NCBI GenBank assembly: GCA_949987705.1
Contig: OX465282.1
Coordinates: forward strand, 86,354,070-86,418,069
Reading direction: 5' to 3'
DNA from: Thereva unica
Taxonomy: Eukaryota; Arthropoda; Insecta; Diptera; Therevidae
DNA length: 64,000 bases
This document shows positions 31,783-43,800 of the stretch, one piece after another. The translations under genes and the position numbers were made by a program. The number at the start of each line of letters is the position of its first letter. Positions within the stretch are counted from its first letter, which is position 1. Below the pieces are notes generated by a model. It searched no databases and was not told the DNA's origin. It worked only from the letters and a program-made list of their open reading frames with translations.

Positions 31783-34700
31783 TTAACAGAAGTCCCTGAG
31801 ATAAGGTACGTTTTCCAAATTACCAACAGCTGCGATACTAAGTTTTGAGCCAGTAACTTTGCGAGCAGCCTAAAATTATATATATATACATATAAAAATA
31901 TTATATTTCAACAATTCTACTGAAAATCTCACTTCTGTAACATCCGCTTCTGTTACGGCATCTATTTGCGCAGCTAAATCTTCGGGACTCTTTGCTGCTT
32001 GTGAAAGAAGAGATTGAAGACTTAAGCTTCGAAGATGATTTGAATCGGATGCAGCACTTGCTAATACTGCTCGTTTGAGTAAAGCTTTGCCGCGGCAAAC
32101 ATCGGCGTCACCAACCTTCAAAGATTTTAGGGCCTTGATTGCAGCTTCTAATGGCTATAAAAAAGAAATAAAAAAATTCTGAAATTCTAAAATGTTAAAT
32201 TGTATGTACCTTGCAAATTCCTTTAGCATCGGCAGAAAGAGTAAAGCCAAACAATCCACTATCGCCGTATGAAGCGTTTAATGTGTTATATGAGAAAGGT
32301 GTATCGCATGCTGCAGTGGAAACATCTTTTCCAATTACACCGTTGGCGAATGCATATTTAGCTGGAAGTTTATATCCACAAGCATGTTGCAGAACTGCAA
32401 AGGCAAACAGTTCCTTGGGATTTGCGTATGATCCACCTTCGCCGACAACAGCCACATGGGCCCAGGTATCATTCTTTTCATGACGAATCTCGCCTGCGCC
32501 ATAGTATTTCGCGGGAGCGGGTTTGTTGCCCCCAGATTCTAAACTAAGGTTTTGTGCAAATCCAACCAGTAAATCTTGATCTACACCAACACCAACTACG
32601 GCACAACGATCTGACCTGCAAGTCTCACATGCATAATGCATAAGACTTTCTGAAGAAATTTTGCCTAAATTGTGTTTAGCGATATATAGTGAATTTCCAA
32701 GGCCACCTCCGTAAGCGGCTTTATGAACTAAATTCTTAGCTTCATCCTGCATTTGAAATGTGTAATAAACAATAATTGAAGTAATTAAAATGAAATATTA
32801 ATAAATTCTCAAAGGAAATACCTACCCTATTTGTGAGATGCGAAAGTTCATACTTTATTCTTGGAATAGAATCAGACAGTTCCCAAGGTTTGAAGGTTGG
32901 TGCTGTTGCAACATCCTCCAAGTATCTGAGACCAGTTTTTAAACTGTCAACAGTCGTCTCAATGCAGTAAGAAACTAATTCCCTGTCAGATGTTGCAAAG
33001 ATTCTGGCTCCTACTTGTTGCATATTTCTTGTGATTGCAAATTGGCTTGAATGACGCGTCGACAAGCCTCCTGCAATTTTTAGCATATATGCTGCGCCTT
33101 GATTGTCATACTTTTCGTTACGTGACCCAGCTCTGTTTTAAAAAATAAAGACCTTGTTATAAAAAATTTATTCAATTAGATGGCGGTGTTTTATTAAATT
33201 TAAATAGTACAAGGAGGTGTTCAATATAGGGTAACCTTTTATAAATATCACTTCCTCCATCAGACGATGTTCTTATGCCTATTAGAAACGCGAAATTTTT
33301 ACTACTGATCTTCGATAACTTTACATCATCTGCCAAGATTTTATTAAATATCATACACATAGAAAGTCCATGATGGGCTTCACTTTTTTGGACACACGAG
33401 GACTTCTCCTAAACGACTGCCTCCTTTAAAAGGCGAAATTAATTATTGGAGAATAAAATTAATAATATTGAGACCAAGTCCAGGTTACAAGAGTCCAAAT
33501 TTCCAGATAAATGTTGAAGGAAAATTGGCGAAGCAATCCTGCTAAATTTGTGACTCCATATTGACCGAGGTGGAAAAAAGTCCTGCAACAGGGCACCTGT
33601 TAACCTTTTACAACAGGGCACCTGTTAACAACTTTTTGCTATAGTGCCCTTAAGGATACGAAATCGCTGAAAAGTACTCGAGCAAATACTCGTAAGTAGA
33701 ATCGAAAGAAATGTACACAACAGAGGCACGTCAATTCAGAGTAGTTTTGGTAGTCGATAAATTTCTAAAGCCCCAAATTCTGAACCACCAGCCAATCAGA
33801 CACACGATTCATATTGCGAATTAAAAGAAAAATTTCGCAACATCTTAATCAATGCACATGCCCAAGAAAAAACTAACGTAGAAAAGGATGAATTTTATCA
33901 ACATATAAAAATGATGTTGGGTGATTTCAACGCTAAGATCGGGAAGGATGTTCAGAATATGGAAAAAATAGGCAGCCATAGCCTTCACAAAACCAACCAC
34001 GATAATGGTGGCAGACTTATCAACCTTGCTAATAACAAAGGAATGGTAGTAGCTCAACGCTCTTCTCGCATAAAAATATCCATAAAATGACCTGGATGTT
34101 ACCGATTGGAAGGACTAGGAACCAGATCGATCATGTACTCATTGAAAAGGGATCGACAACAAGTGTAGCTAGACAAGCTAGAAGAAATGAGCAGGAGAAT
34201 GAAACACAACACTCTCACACAAAATATAGAGGATATGCTAAATTCCTTTTAGAGGAAGATTTTGAGGGACAAACTTTTGCCAACAGTAGATAATAAACGA
34301 ATGCCTCTCCAATTGTCACATATTGTTAGGTGCCCCTTTTTTGGTATTTTGACTATGATACCTTCAGTCCAATCCTCCGGAAAAGTACATGAATTGCGGT
34401 TACTATTTTCGTCTGGGATGGGGCCCGGGTAGTGATTCTTATTGGCTGCGCATTGTTGCTGTTTTCCTGAGATTCCTGTGAAGCATTCGTGGGAGGGGGG
34501 ACGTAATCTTTCCATCTTTAGAGTTGCTCCTCCTCGCTGCACAGCAGCCTTCCATCCGCAATCTTAACGGTATGTTTTATAGTGGAGTGCTTTCCCAAGA
34601 GCTGTTTAGTAATTTGGTACAGTACTTTACTGTTGCCTGTGCTTGCCGCGTTTTCTGCGAGCTCATTTATCTGCTCCCTTTTATCACGCCGGACACTTCT

Positions 34701-37215
34701 TTTTACCTCCCGGTGTAATTGGAAGTATTCCCGTTCAAGGTTGTTCCGCCTTTTTAACCGCTTAATAATAAGGTACCAAAGTTCCGCTTATTTCAATTCT
34801 TTACCTAGAGGACGGTACACTTTGTTCATCTAATAATCTTTAGCGCCATTTACTTATTTCAGGAGGTGTAACGAGCTCCGACGAGACTGTCTCCCGATAA
34901 CCTCGACGGTTGCATTTGAGGCCTACCCAGCTGCTTAAAAAAATGAACTCATACAACATCCAGGAACCTAAAACCCGAAGTTTACCGCCTGCTTCTTATG
35001 TACCGCTAGACTACCCTTAACCTATAATATCATTTTTCTATCCTTCGAGCTAAGCTTACTACTCGACATTGCACCATGACGACATGACGGACTGGTAGTA
35101 TAAAGGGTGACACCTACTTATAGCTGAGACCATAATCGTCCTATATATAGAAAAATTGTAAGAATTTCTTAGCTTAGGCAACATTTTCGTCATATTAGGT
35201 GGTGTTTCACAATTCGATTTTTGTCGAATATACACTCGAAATCGAAATTCGATGTTCCCCATTTCGACCAAATCCATTTATGTGACATTTATTTAATTCA
35301 AGTGAAATTCAATTCCGGCTCGATTTCATTGCCCTCGAATTGTGGCACCCGTTTGATTATTGGCCTCGTAATGATACGATTTTTCACCTTGAAAAAAATG
35401 AAATGTCTAAGAGTTTCAAAACTCAATTCAACACCTCTTCATAGACTTTACAGCCGCTTATGATAGCATAGCCAGAGTAGAACTCTACAAAGCCATGAGA
35501 GAATTCGGCATCCCCAACAAATTGACAAGACTATGTAGGTTGACCATGACCAATATGTTAAGCCAAGTAAAGGTATCCGGAACACTGCCAGACCAATCAA
35601 CATCTATAATGGACTCCGACAAGGGGACGGTCTGGCCTGCCTCCTTTTCAAACTGGCGTTGGAGAAAGTGATCCGAGATTCGGGGGTGACATCAAGGGGT
35701 ACAATCCTCCACAAGTCCACCCAATTACTGGCTTACGCAGACGACATTGTCGTCATTGGGAGAACAACAACAGCTGTACAAGAAGCTTTCACTCAGATTG
35801 AGCAAGCGGCAGGAAATCTGGGACTGCACATTAATGAAAGCAAAACAAAGTACATGGTGGCCTCGTCTACAAGAACACCTAACATTAGTCCCACAATCAA
35901 GATAGAGGAACAGGAGTTTTCAAGTGGTAAAATCATTTACCTACCCTAGATCAATAGTAGCAGCCGACAATAGCATGGAACCAGATATACGCGCACGACT
36001 GCTAAAAGCCAACAAAGCCTACTATAGTCTGTCAAGGCTATTTAAATCCAATCATCTAATGATAACGTATAAATTTTTACTATATAAGACGATGGTCTTA
36101 CCTGTACTGACATATGCATCCGAACGTGAGTGCTTCGCAAAAAGCACTCAAAATTCTTAGCCGTCTTCGAGAGGAAAATACTTCGGAGGATTGCTGGCCC
36201 CATATGTGAGGAAGGACGATTCCGGAGACTCTACAATGACGAGATCTACGAGCGCTATCGCGACATAGATGTGAAGAAAATAAAGCTCGGTAGGCTCCGG
36301 GGGCAGGGCATCCAGCTCGTATGAGTGAAGATGAGCCTACTTGGAAAGTTCTCTGCGGTAAGACTTATGGGGTGCGACAGCGAGGGAGACCCAACCTTCG
36401 CTGGAAGGCTGGCTTGGACCAGGACGCTCAGAGCTTAGGGAAGCCAAACTGGATGACATCGGCTCAGAATCGGCACCCGTCGGGGACAGTTGCGAGAGGC
36501 CGGGACCGGATCCCGATTGTAGAGCCGTTAAAGAAGAAGAAGATACGATGTCTAGAGTTAAGCTTATTCGAAAAATACAATCGAAATCGAAATTCGGTTG
36601 TAGAGCCGTTAAAGAAGAAGAAGAAGATACGATGTCTAGAGTTAAGCTTATTCGAAAAAGTATGTAAACGCTGCAACAAAGTTAAGTTTGCTACTTAAGA
36701 TTATGATTGTGAGTACCGCGTTCTTTTTTCGATTAAGGTTGTGATATTGGTGCTGATAACATTTTTTTTGACTCTCCGATATATCACAGCTATTTAAAAT
36801 AGGAATAAAATTTCAAGGAAACGATATTGCTACCGCCATCAATGATACACGTTACGAAAAGAAGAATTAATTACAAAATCGAAAGATATCCTCTAAGATA
36901 AGATACTTACCGAAAAACGACTGCTACACGGCAAACTGGGAGCCTGCTGCCAGCGGTTGTGACCACTATTTTGTTGGGCATTGTGGTCGTTTGAACACCC
37001 TGCGGGGGAGTTCTTACATCTGCACATGGAGTAGCCTTCGCAGCGAATCCTCTTGCCTATCGTTAAATTGTTTTATATTTAATGAGGTATTATTTAATAG
37101 TTTTGACAGTCCTAGTTTACGTAACAACTTAAGGTTATGAGAGAACTTTTATAAATAAAATATTACTTACGGCAAATGCTCTTAAGAGTTGAGTTTTGCC
37201 GGTGTTGCAAGCCAT
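31783..37215 (-). CDS. UQCRC2: Cytochrome b-c1 complex subunit 2, mitochondrial (complete, 6 exons)
   Basis: Exons (minus): 37171-37215, 36911-37056, 32826-33132, 32210-32746, 31933-32154, 31783-31869; 1344 nt, 447 aa, all GT-AG with agreeing phases. Core protein 2 is a structural M16-family subunit on the matrix side of complex III. The N-terminus MACNTGKTQLLRAFAARGF is basic and Ser/Thr-rich, as expected of a mitochondrial presequence. At the site where active M16 peptidases carry HxxEH this protein has AYMLKIAGG, so it is catalytically inert, as usual for the family. ASYGDSGLFGF (exon 4) and KLSIAAVGNLENVPYL (C-terminus) are family hallmarks. Length equals the norm. Intron 2 (33133-36910, 3.8 kb) is full of LINEs; the other introns are short. 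It lies head to head with Tom1. Confidence 0.95.
34250..34870 (-). pseudogene. LINE family E RT fragment
   Basis: Minus strand: INELAENAASTGNSKVLYQ and DGRLLCSEEEQL lead into FPEDWTEGIIVKIPKKGHLT and CDNWRGIRLLSTVGK, the finger and early palm motifs of an RT. The rest of RT is missing. It is frameshifted near 34540 and inserted in family D. Confidence 0.75.
34880..35135 (+). pseudogene. LINE family C 3' end (copy)
   Basis: Carries the family C 3' UTR: AAGCTTACTACTCGACATTG, then GACGACATGACGGACTGGTA and GTATAAAGGGTGACACCTA. Solo 3' end, 5'-truncated by the usual LINE mechanism. Confidence 0.75.
36518..36662. repeat. 81-bp tandem duplication at LINE family D 3' end
   Basis: The unit TAGAGCCGTTAAAGAAGAAG...ATACGATGTCTAGAGTTAAG...TTCGAAAAA occurs at 36520 and again at 36601 with near identity. 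The first unit has an extra AATCGAAATCGAAATTCG, also seen near 35240. Confidence 0.85.
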
Positions 37216-37891
37216 TTTTTTGATTTTTTGTACAATTAACTTATTATATTTTTAATTAAAAACTTTTATTGTGACTTCTTTCCCTAATTGAAGGAATTCG
37301 ACAGTAGACGGACAGTGGCGAAAAGTGATGCCAATACCTTGAAACAAAAATGTCAGAATCTTGTTCTTGTTATTTTGACGAACAATATTATAGAAAGTTG
37401 CAGTTGAATAATTTTTTTAAATTGTGAATAAAAAGAGATAATAGATAAGATTCTACATTGTTAATGCGAGAAAACTTATAATAACACTTTACTTAATTTT
37501 ATACTTTTACGATGTTATTATATTAATGTGAAAGTAGGAAAAAATATCTTTTCATATAAAATTGAAATATTCTTCAAAACTATACTATTTAGGAAATAAA
37601 TATCACTTTCAGCAACATGTGTAATAATACTTATAAAATAACATGATACTCTTAGGTTTTTCTTATTATAATTAAATATTATTCAATATAAACTTGTGAT
37701 TTTGTATCTTCAATGTTGTCAGTTACCGGCGCACGTATACACCTTTAAGTTCCACGTAAAAAGGTGAAACAGCCAATTTTTTGACAAAGAGCAAATAGAA
37801 GTCATTTGACATTTTTCAATACCGTTTGTTGTTTTTCTGCAGTGAAAATTTTGTGAAGTGAATTAATAATATTAAACAACAATTAATTGCA
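37216..37891. promoter_or_regulatory. Shared 676-bp divergent promoter region (UQCRC2 / Tom1)
   Basis: The start codons of UQCRC2 (minus, 37213-37215) and Tom1 (plus, 37892) face away from each other. Both 5' UTRs and both promoters must fit here unless upstream non-coding exons exist. The region is AT-rich and free of recognisable TEs, unlike its surroundings. I do not see a convincing TATA or initiator. Confidence 0.55.
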
Positions 37892-40800
37892 ATGGCAATG
37901 TTTTTCAATATGGGCGGGCTGGGCGGAAACCCTTTTTCAACAGTAGTAGGACAGCGGATTGGTAATTAAATTAGAAATTCCCTCAACCCTCCCGTATTTA
38001 CAATGTCCGAATCATATGTCATGTTGCAAGCTCAAAACTAGTCTTTTGTTTATTTTGTTTGCACTAAGTGTTTTTTCCCGTAACATTTTATGCAATTATT
38101 CATTAAGTAAATAATTATATTTAGCATCTTTGTAATTTAATGCAATTCCATGATCGGCTGATTAATTGAGTTTTATCAATGGACAGAGGGCTGCAAATGA
38201 TTACGTATCAGTTGCGGTCGCGGCTCGGTTTGTTTTCTGGTCTATTTATTATAACACAATAAAAAAGTATCACTGTAGAATCTAGAAATGCTGCGGTGCG
38301 AAGCATATAATTTTATTTTTGCGATAGATGAATACAGTTAACGTAATTATCTTTTATGGCTGTCAATACAGATAAAGAATGACTCTTGAATAAAATGTTT
38401 GTGGTTATTAGGCGTGAAGGTAACAAAATCGTCTAAGCTCTTTGAATTATAATATAAAACAAGGTAAAGTTTATGGAACCTTGTTTTCGTTCCAAATAGT
38501 CCAATAAGAACTTAACGATTGTTTAAAGAAGAGTTTTTAAAATGCTTCAAATAGAGTTAGAAAAATATCCGTACGTGTGACTGTGCTTTCAAAATGGAAA
38601 AATATGCCTGAAGTTCTTAGGATTTTTCACATGCACTAACTTCGTCTAATTGACGTTTGCAACTAGATAGCAGATGGTAAAGAAAGAACTCATATCGGCG
38701 TTCGTAGTGCATTATGACTAGCCGAATTGACTAAAAGGAGTTATTGCAATGCAAATGACTAACTGCCTCTTTCGCAATTTGCGTCTTAGTTAGAGTTTTC
38801 AGCTAATAATAGAAAATCACATTTTTGTTACTTCTTTTCACTTGAACTGAGAGGTTACAAAAATTAAAAGCTCCAAAGGATTTTTAAATGGTATGAGTAG
38901 CTTTGTGCAAGTATAAGGAACATTTCTAGAAAAGTTTTAGGGAAGAAAATATTCCATATGCTTAACACGATGAACGTCATGCTAATTGTACATGGCTTGC
39001 CCGTTTGACCAATATGAATTTTTTATCTTTGTGGGGAAATATTATTTAGGGGTCGTCCATCAATTCAAATGAGGCGTTTAGGGGGGGGGGGGGGGGGTTC
39101 GAGAAGAATCTCACATAATCAGCCTCAGCAAATTTGTGGTATTTTTTTTCCCAAGAACAGCGTAAAATTGCGAGAAGGTTCAATTAATGAATGCTGCTAA
39201 ACAACCTCCCTCCCTCGAGCGAACAGCTCATACAATGGACGGAGTTTTTTTTTCAGGACTCGAGATGTATATCGATGTCTCAAAGAGCTGAAGACTGCGG
39301 CAGCCTCAGCGATTCGGATGAGACGGGATGCCGCATGGCAGGCGTCAGGAGCCTTATATGGGCACATGAAGATTCTGGATCGCATCAAAGGGACAAAGGG
39401 AGGGAGCTCATGATGCCCATGGAAGGGATCACAAAAATGAGGGTGACCGAAAGGTATCATAAAACTCTCATAGGGAAGGGAACGCTCCCGGAAGGGAGGC
39501 CGGAAGACATATATATCTTCACGGATGGATCCATGATTGACGGCAGAGCAGGTGCGGGAATCTTCTCAGAGGACTTAAATCTGACCTGCTCTCTGGCTTT
39601 GGGGAATTACACCTCAGTCTACCAGGCGGAAATGCTTGCTCTGCTGCACGCGCTGGATCACATAAACGATGGTCAGGTGCAGGGAAGAAGTATCCTTATA
39701 GCACTGGACAATCAGGCTGTGATTAAGCGCATGAATCAGACAGAGATTAATGCGTCTCTGGCGTTGGAATGTGTCCGGTGTGCGAAACAAAACAACGTGA
39801 CGCTAGCTTGGGTTAGAGGACATACAGGCATCGATGGGAACGAAAAGGCTGACAACCTGGCAAAACAGGGGTCAACCTCGGAATTCTGGGGACCGGAGCC
39901 ATACTCTGCCATTGGCAGAGGGTTGGTAAGGAACTGCACCGAGAAATGTGTCGCTGAGGAACACCGGAGACGGTGGGACGCTATGACCACGTGTAGGCAG
40001 GCTAAGATGGTGCTTACGTTGCCGATTACCGCAGCCAGAAGAAGGATCCTGCATATGCAAAGGAGAACCCTCAGATGGTTGGTGGCACTGATTACAGGAC
40101 ACGGATGTTTCAGGTATCACCTAAAAAGAGTGGGAATTCTGGAGGATGACACCTGTCGGATGTGCCTGGAGGAACCTGAGACGGCCACACACATAGTGTG
40201 TCACTGTCCGGCGGTGGCGAGAAAAAGGGCTGCCATAACTGGACTCCATTGGATGGAGGACATGAGGCAGACTCCCTTCAATCAGCTGCTTGCGATAACT
40301 AGGGGAGTCGGGACAACCCACTGCAACCCCAATAAGATCACTCTAGGCAGAGGGACGAAAAGGGACCCGCAAATAGTGGTCTGATTCGGTATCCCTCGAA
40401 AATCTATATATTGACGTCAATAAATCCACTGGCCCCGATAAAATACCCCCTATGGGGTTCTCAATAAATGTGCATCACCTTTGGCTGAACGTCTGCGCAA
40501 ACTTTTTGCCCTATCTTACTTCTCCGTCGGAGTCTATCCAGACTCCTGGAAACTGGCTCATGTTCAGCCTATACTGAAAAAAGGTGACTCTAGCGATACC
40601 CTAAACTACCGCCCAATACCAATTACTTCCAAAATCATGGACACCCTAATCAACCAAAAAACTAATGGAATATCTGTAAACCAACAAAATTATTCATGAC
40701 AGGCAGTACGGCTTTAGATCCAAATGATCTACTGAACTGGTGACCTCCTTGTATGTCTAACAGAGCACCTTCACCAAAGCATCCATCGCTTTGGTGAATC

Positions 40801-43800
40801 TTCTCTGTTTGCTCTAGATATGTCCAAAGCCTTTGGCCGAGTATGGCACCCAGCTCTGTTGTCAAAACTCCAAGCTATTGAATTTGACCCAGTTCTAAGA
40901 AAATGGATTAAGAGCTTCCTTTCTGACCATTCAATAAAGGTAGTATTGGATGGCATCGAATCTAATCCCCACACCATCTCAGCCGGAGTTTCTCAAGGTT
41001 CAATTCTTTCACCCGCACTTTTCCTAATATTCATAAATGATCTGCTCTCAATCCCTTGCAACCCATTGCTCAGCTTTGCTGATGACAGTACCTTGCATTA
41101 TTCTTACGCTTTCGACAATATTAGACAAGCATGTGCCAGACCTTGTCTTCACCATCGTAAACTCATGTCCAACTCTATCAACAGGGACATCGAACACATC
41201 CTTGATTGGGGCCGCCAGAATCGTGTTGAATTCAACCCCTCCAAAACGAAGTACTTACTGTCTCATTACTTATAAAATCTGCACCGACCTTCCTTCTATC
41301 TCAGTGGGCAAAAAGTCTTACAGCTGATCCTTCTCTTAACATCTTGGGTATAACTTCATCTGAGAACTTGCGATGGAATGATCACATATTTCAAACCGCT
41401 AAACAAGCATCCCAAAGCTTAGGATTTCTTAAGAGATGCAAATTTCTGCTCCCACCAGCAGCTAGAGCTACAATCTACAAATCCTACATTCTGCACCGCC
41501 TCGAGTATAACTCATTTGTCTGGGCTGGCGTCTATAAAACCGCCTTAGCGTGGCTGGACAAAGTTCAAAGCTGCGCCATCCGAATCATCGGAGATGACAG
41601 CCTTTGCATCTCCATCGACTCTCTGAGCCACCGTATGAATGTAACAGCGCTCTCCATGCTTTATCGCTATTACAACAGCGACTATTCCACTGAAATTCAG
41701 GACCTTCTGCCTGCACGGAAATATTTTTCCCGCAATACAAGACTAACCGCTCGGCTCACCCTCATACCCTACAGCCCCCTTTCCGCACAACATGTTCTAG
41801 AAGTTCGTTTATGAATAGAACAACTCGACTGTGGAATAATCTCCCACAGTCAGTTTTCCCGAACACGTACAACACCCAAGAGTTCAAACGTAAGGTTCAT
41901 CGCCACCTGCTCCAACACCCCCAGACCCCCCCTAATCCTATCATTTTCTTTTCTATTTTTCAAACCAAGCTTGCTACTAGACATTGAACCATGAACGACA
42001 TGACAGACTGGTAGTACAAAGGGTGATTCCTAAGCTTGGTTCTCCCACATAAAAAAAATTTAGGCAGCGGCCTTCTTTTAGACCAGGTCGACCGGCACGG
42101 CCCGATGAAAGCCACAGATTACTTAGTCTGACTGAGCGATGATATTTCAGGTGTCCGCTTGACAAGCCATGGGATGCAGGTGAATTCATGATTCCCTACA
42201 GACACATGCGAAGACGAAAGCTTAGCATAGCAGATGTTAATTTAAGTACAAAAATGTTCATGGCCTCAACGAAAACTTCAAGGCGGCTCCAGACTTAGGC
42301 CGTGAACACGCGCGAATGCGAGTGTGGATGGTTTTCGCGCCTTGCTTTCCATTCTGGCCCGTAAATTCACGGCTTGAGAATGAATAGAAGTTCAGATGTT
42401 CAGGCCAAAGTCTAGTGATAACAAGTCTTTCACCTTCATATGCCGGCTGCCTGTGTGTAAATGGGAGCCTTAAGATATGGCTAAATCCTACACCAAAACT
42501 TTCACGCGGTTATGTGGACTCCAGAAAGTAGTATAGTAGTCCCGCGATTGTTTAGCAGCCACGGCAAGCCAAACGCGCGCGACTCGGCGAATTCTGCAAT
42601 GTGAGCCAAGTAACACTGACCCGCGAAAAGGCCCTTAGAATATAAAACTACAGGAAGGCACACGCCGAATTTTAGCGTAATAAAATTCTTGTTGAATGAG
42701 TGCAAACGTTTTGGAAATTGTGTGTCCACTACAAGTGGAATAGAGGAGGGGCAAGGAGCCCAAATTATCAGTTATCTCAAATAAAATCTTGCATACAACC
42801 GGCCCGACTTGCTGTGGTTACGTCCGTTAATACGTATTATTTAGTGTAAATACTAGAGATTTTTTAAAATTTGAAAAATCTCACGTGACAAAACGCATTC
42901 TGTGTGGCCATTTTCCCCTCCACTGAGCGTTTTCGGTCTGCGGGCCTAACATAGTTATTTGAAGTAGCTTCTCTTAGGATTACTTTGTCACCAGTACTGA
43001 TACTAGTCAAATTCCCACTAGTGCTAAACGTATTACTATTTTGGAAGAATTCAGTTTATTCCGTCTAAGTTCGTCATCCTGGGAAGTTGATCGATTGGAC
43101 CGAAGGGGTCAAACCTAGTCCCAACTAGTTTTTATTTATTATTATTTATTTAACATAATCATCAAATTACATTTTTTTCACAAGTCGATTTTTGGTTCAA
43201 TTTAATTAACATCCCCATTCAGTCAGCGGAACTAGAATGAGAGTTGGGGCGCTCACATTCACCATATGAACATCTAAACCTCATTAATTTACTATTTTAA
43301 CTAATTGTTGGAAAAGAAAAGAAAAAAACCTACAAAATGTTGTCTCAAAGCGTGAAAACAAAAAAAAACAAGAAAAAGCTTTTAAATATTGAACGCTGTA
43401 TTCCTCAAACATATATAAATTTTCAGCCTTTTTATTAGAGATGCTCTGCGATTAACAGTGTTCGCCCACCCCTCTAGCACTTCACGCTAGCTTGGGACTA
43501 GAGCAAGATTGTGGGGAAATGGCAATTCCATAAATATTGAGGCCCAATGCACGTGGTTTGGCTGATTTGTAATTCCAGTTTCAAACTGGTTTCACCATTA
43601 TCATGAAAAGTTTGCAAACAATATGAAACCTTTGTCCACACAAGCGCAACTGATTTTTGATCAATCGGTGTTATGTGCTCACGAAGATTTTGTTCATGGC
43701 GACTATACAAGCAGTATAAATGCCGGGTTGTCAATTTTCGTTTGAATAAGTCACATGTCAAAAAACATGGCCGATTATATATGTACATCCGACTCATGAC

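Larger units (their letters stand above)
33780..36545 (+). mobile_element. Non-LTR retrotransposon, family D (UQCRC2 intron 2), interrupted
   Basis: The endonuclease part at 33800-34150 reads MMLGDFNAKIGKD and, near its end, RTRNQIDHVLIEK. The RT palm and C-terminal part lie at 35440-36540: DFTAAYDSIARVELYKAMRE, YADDIVVIG (an intact catalytic box at 35728-35754), NESKTKYM, FERKILRRIAGP, GRPNLRW. Between them sit family E (antisense), a family C 3' end and a short repeat. Frameshifts near 35620, 35945, 36140 and 36300. The (GAA)n-rich 3' end is followed by an 81-bp duplication. It is antisense to UQCRC2, hence neutral in the intron. Confidence 0.8.
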
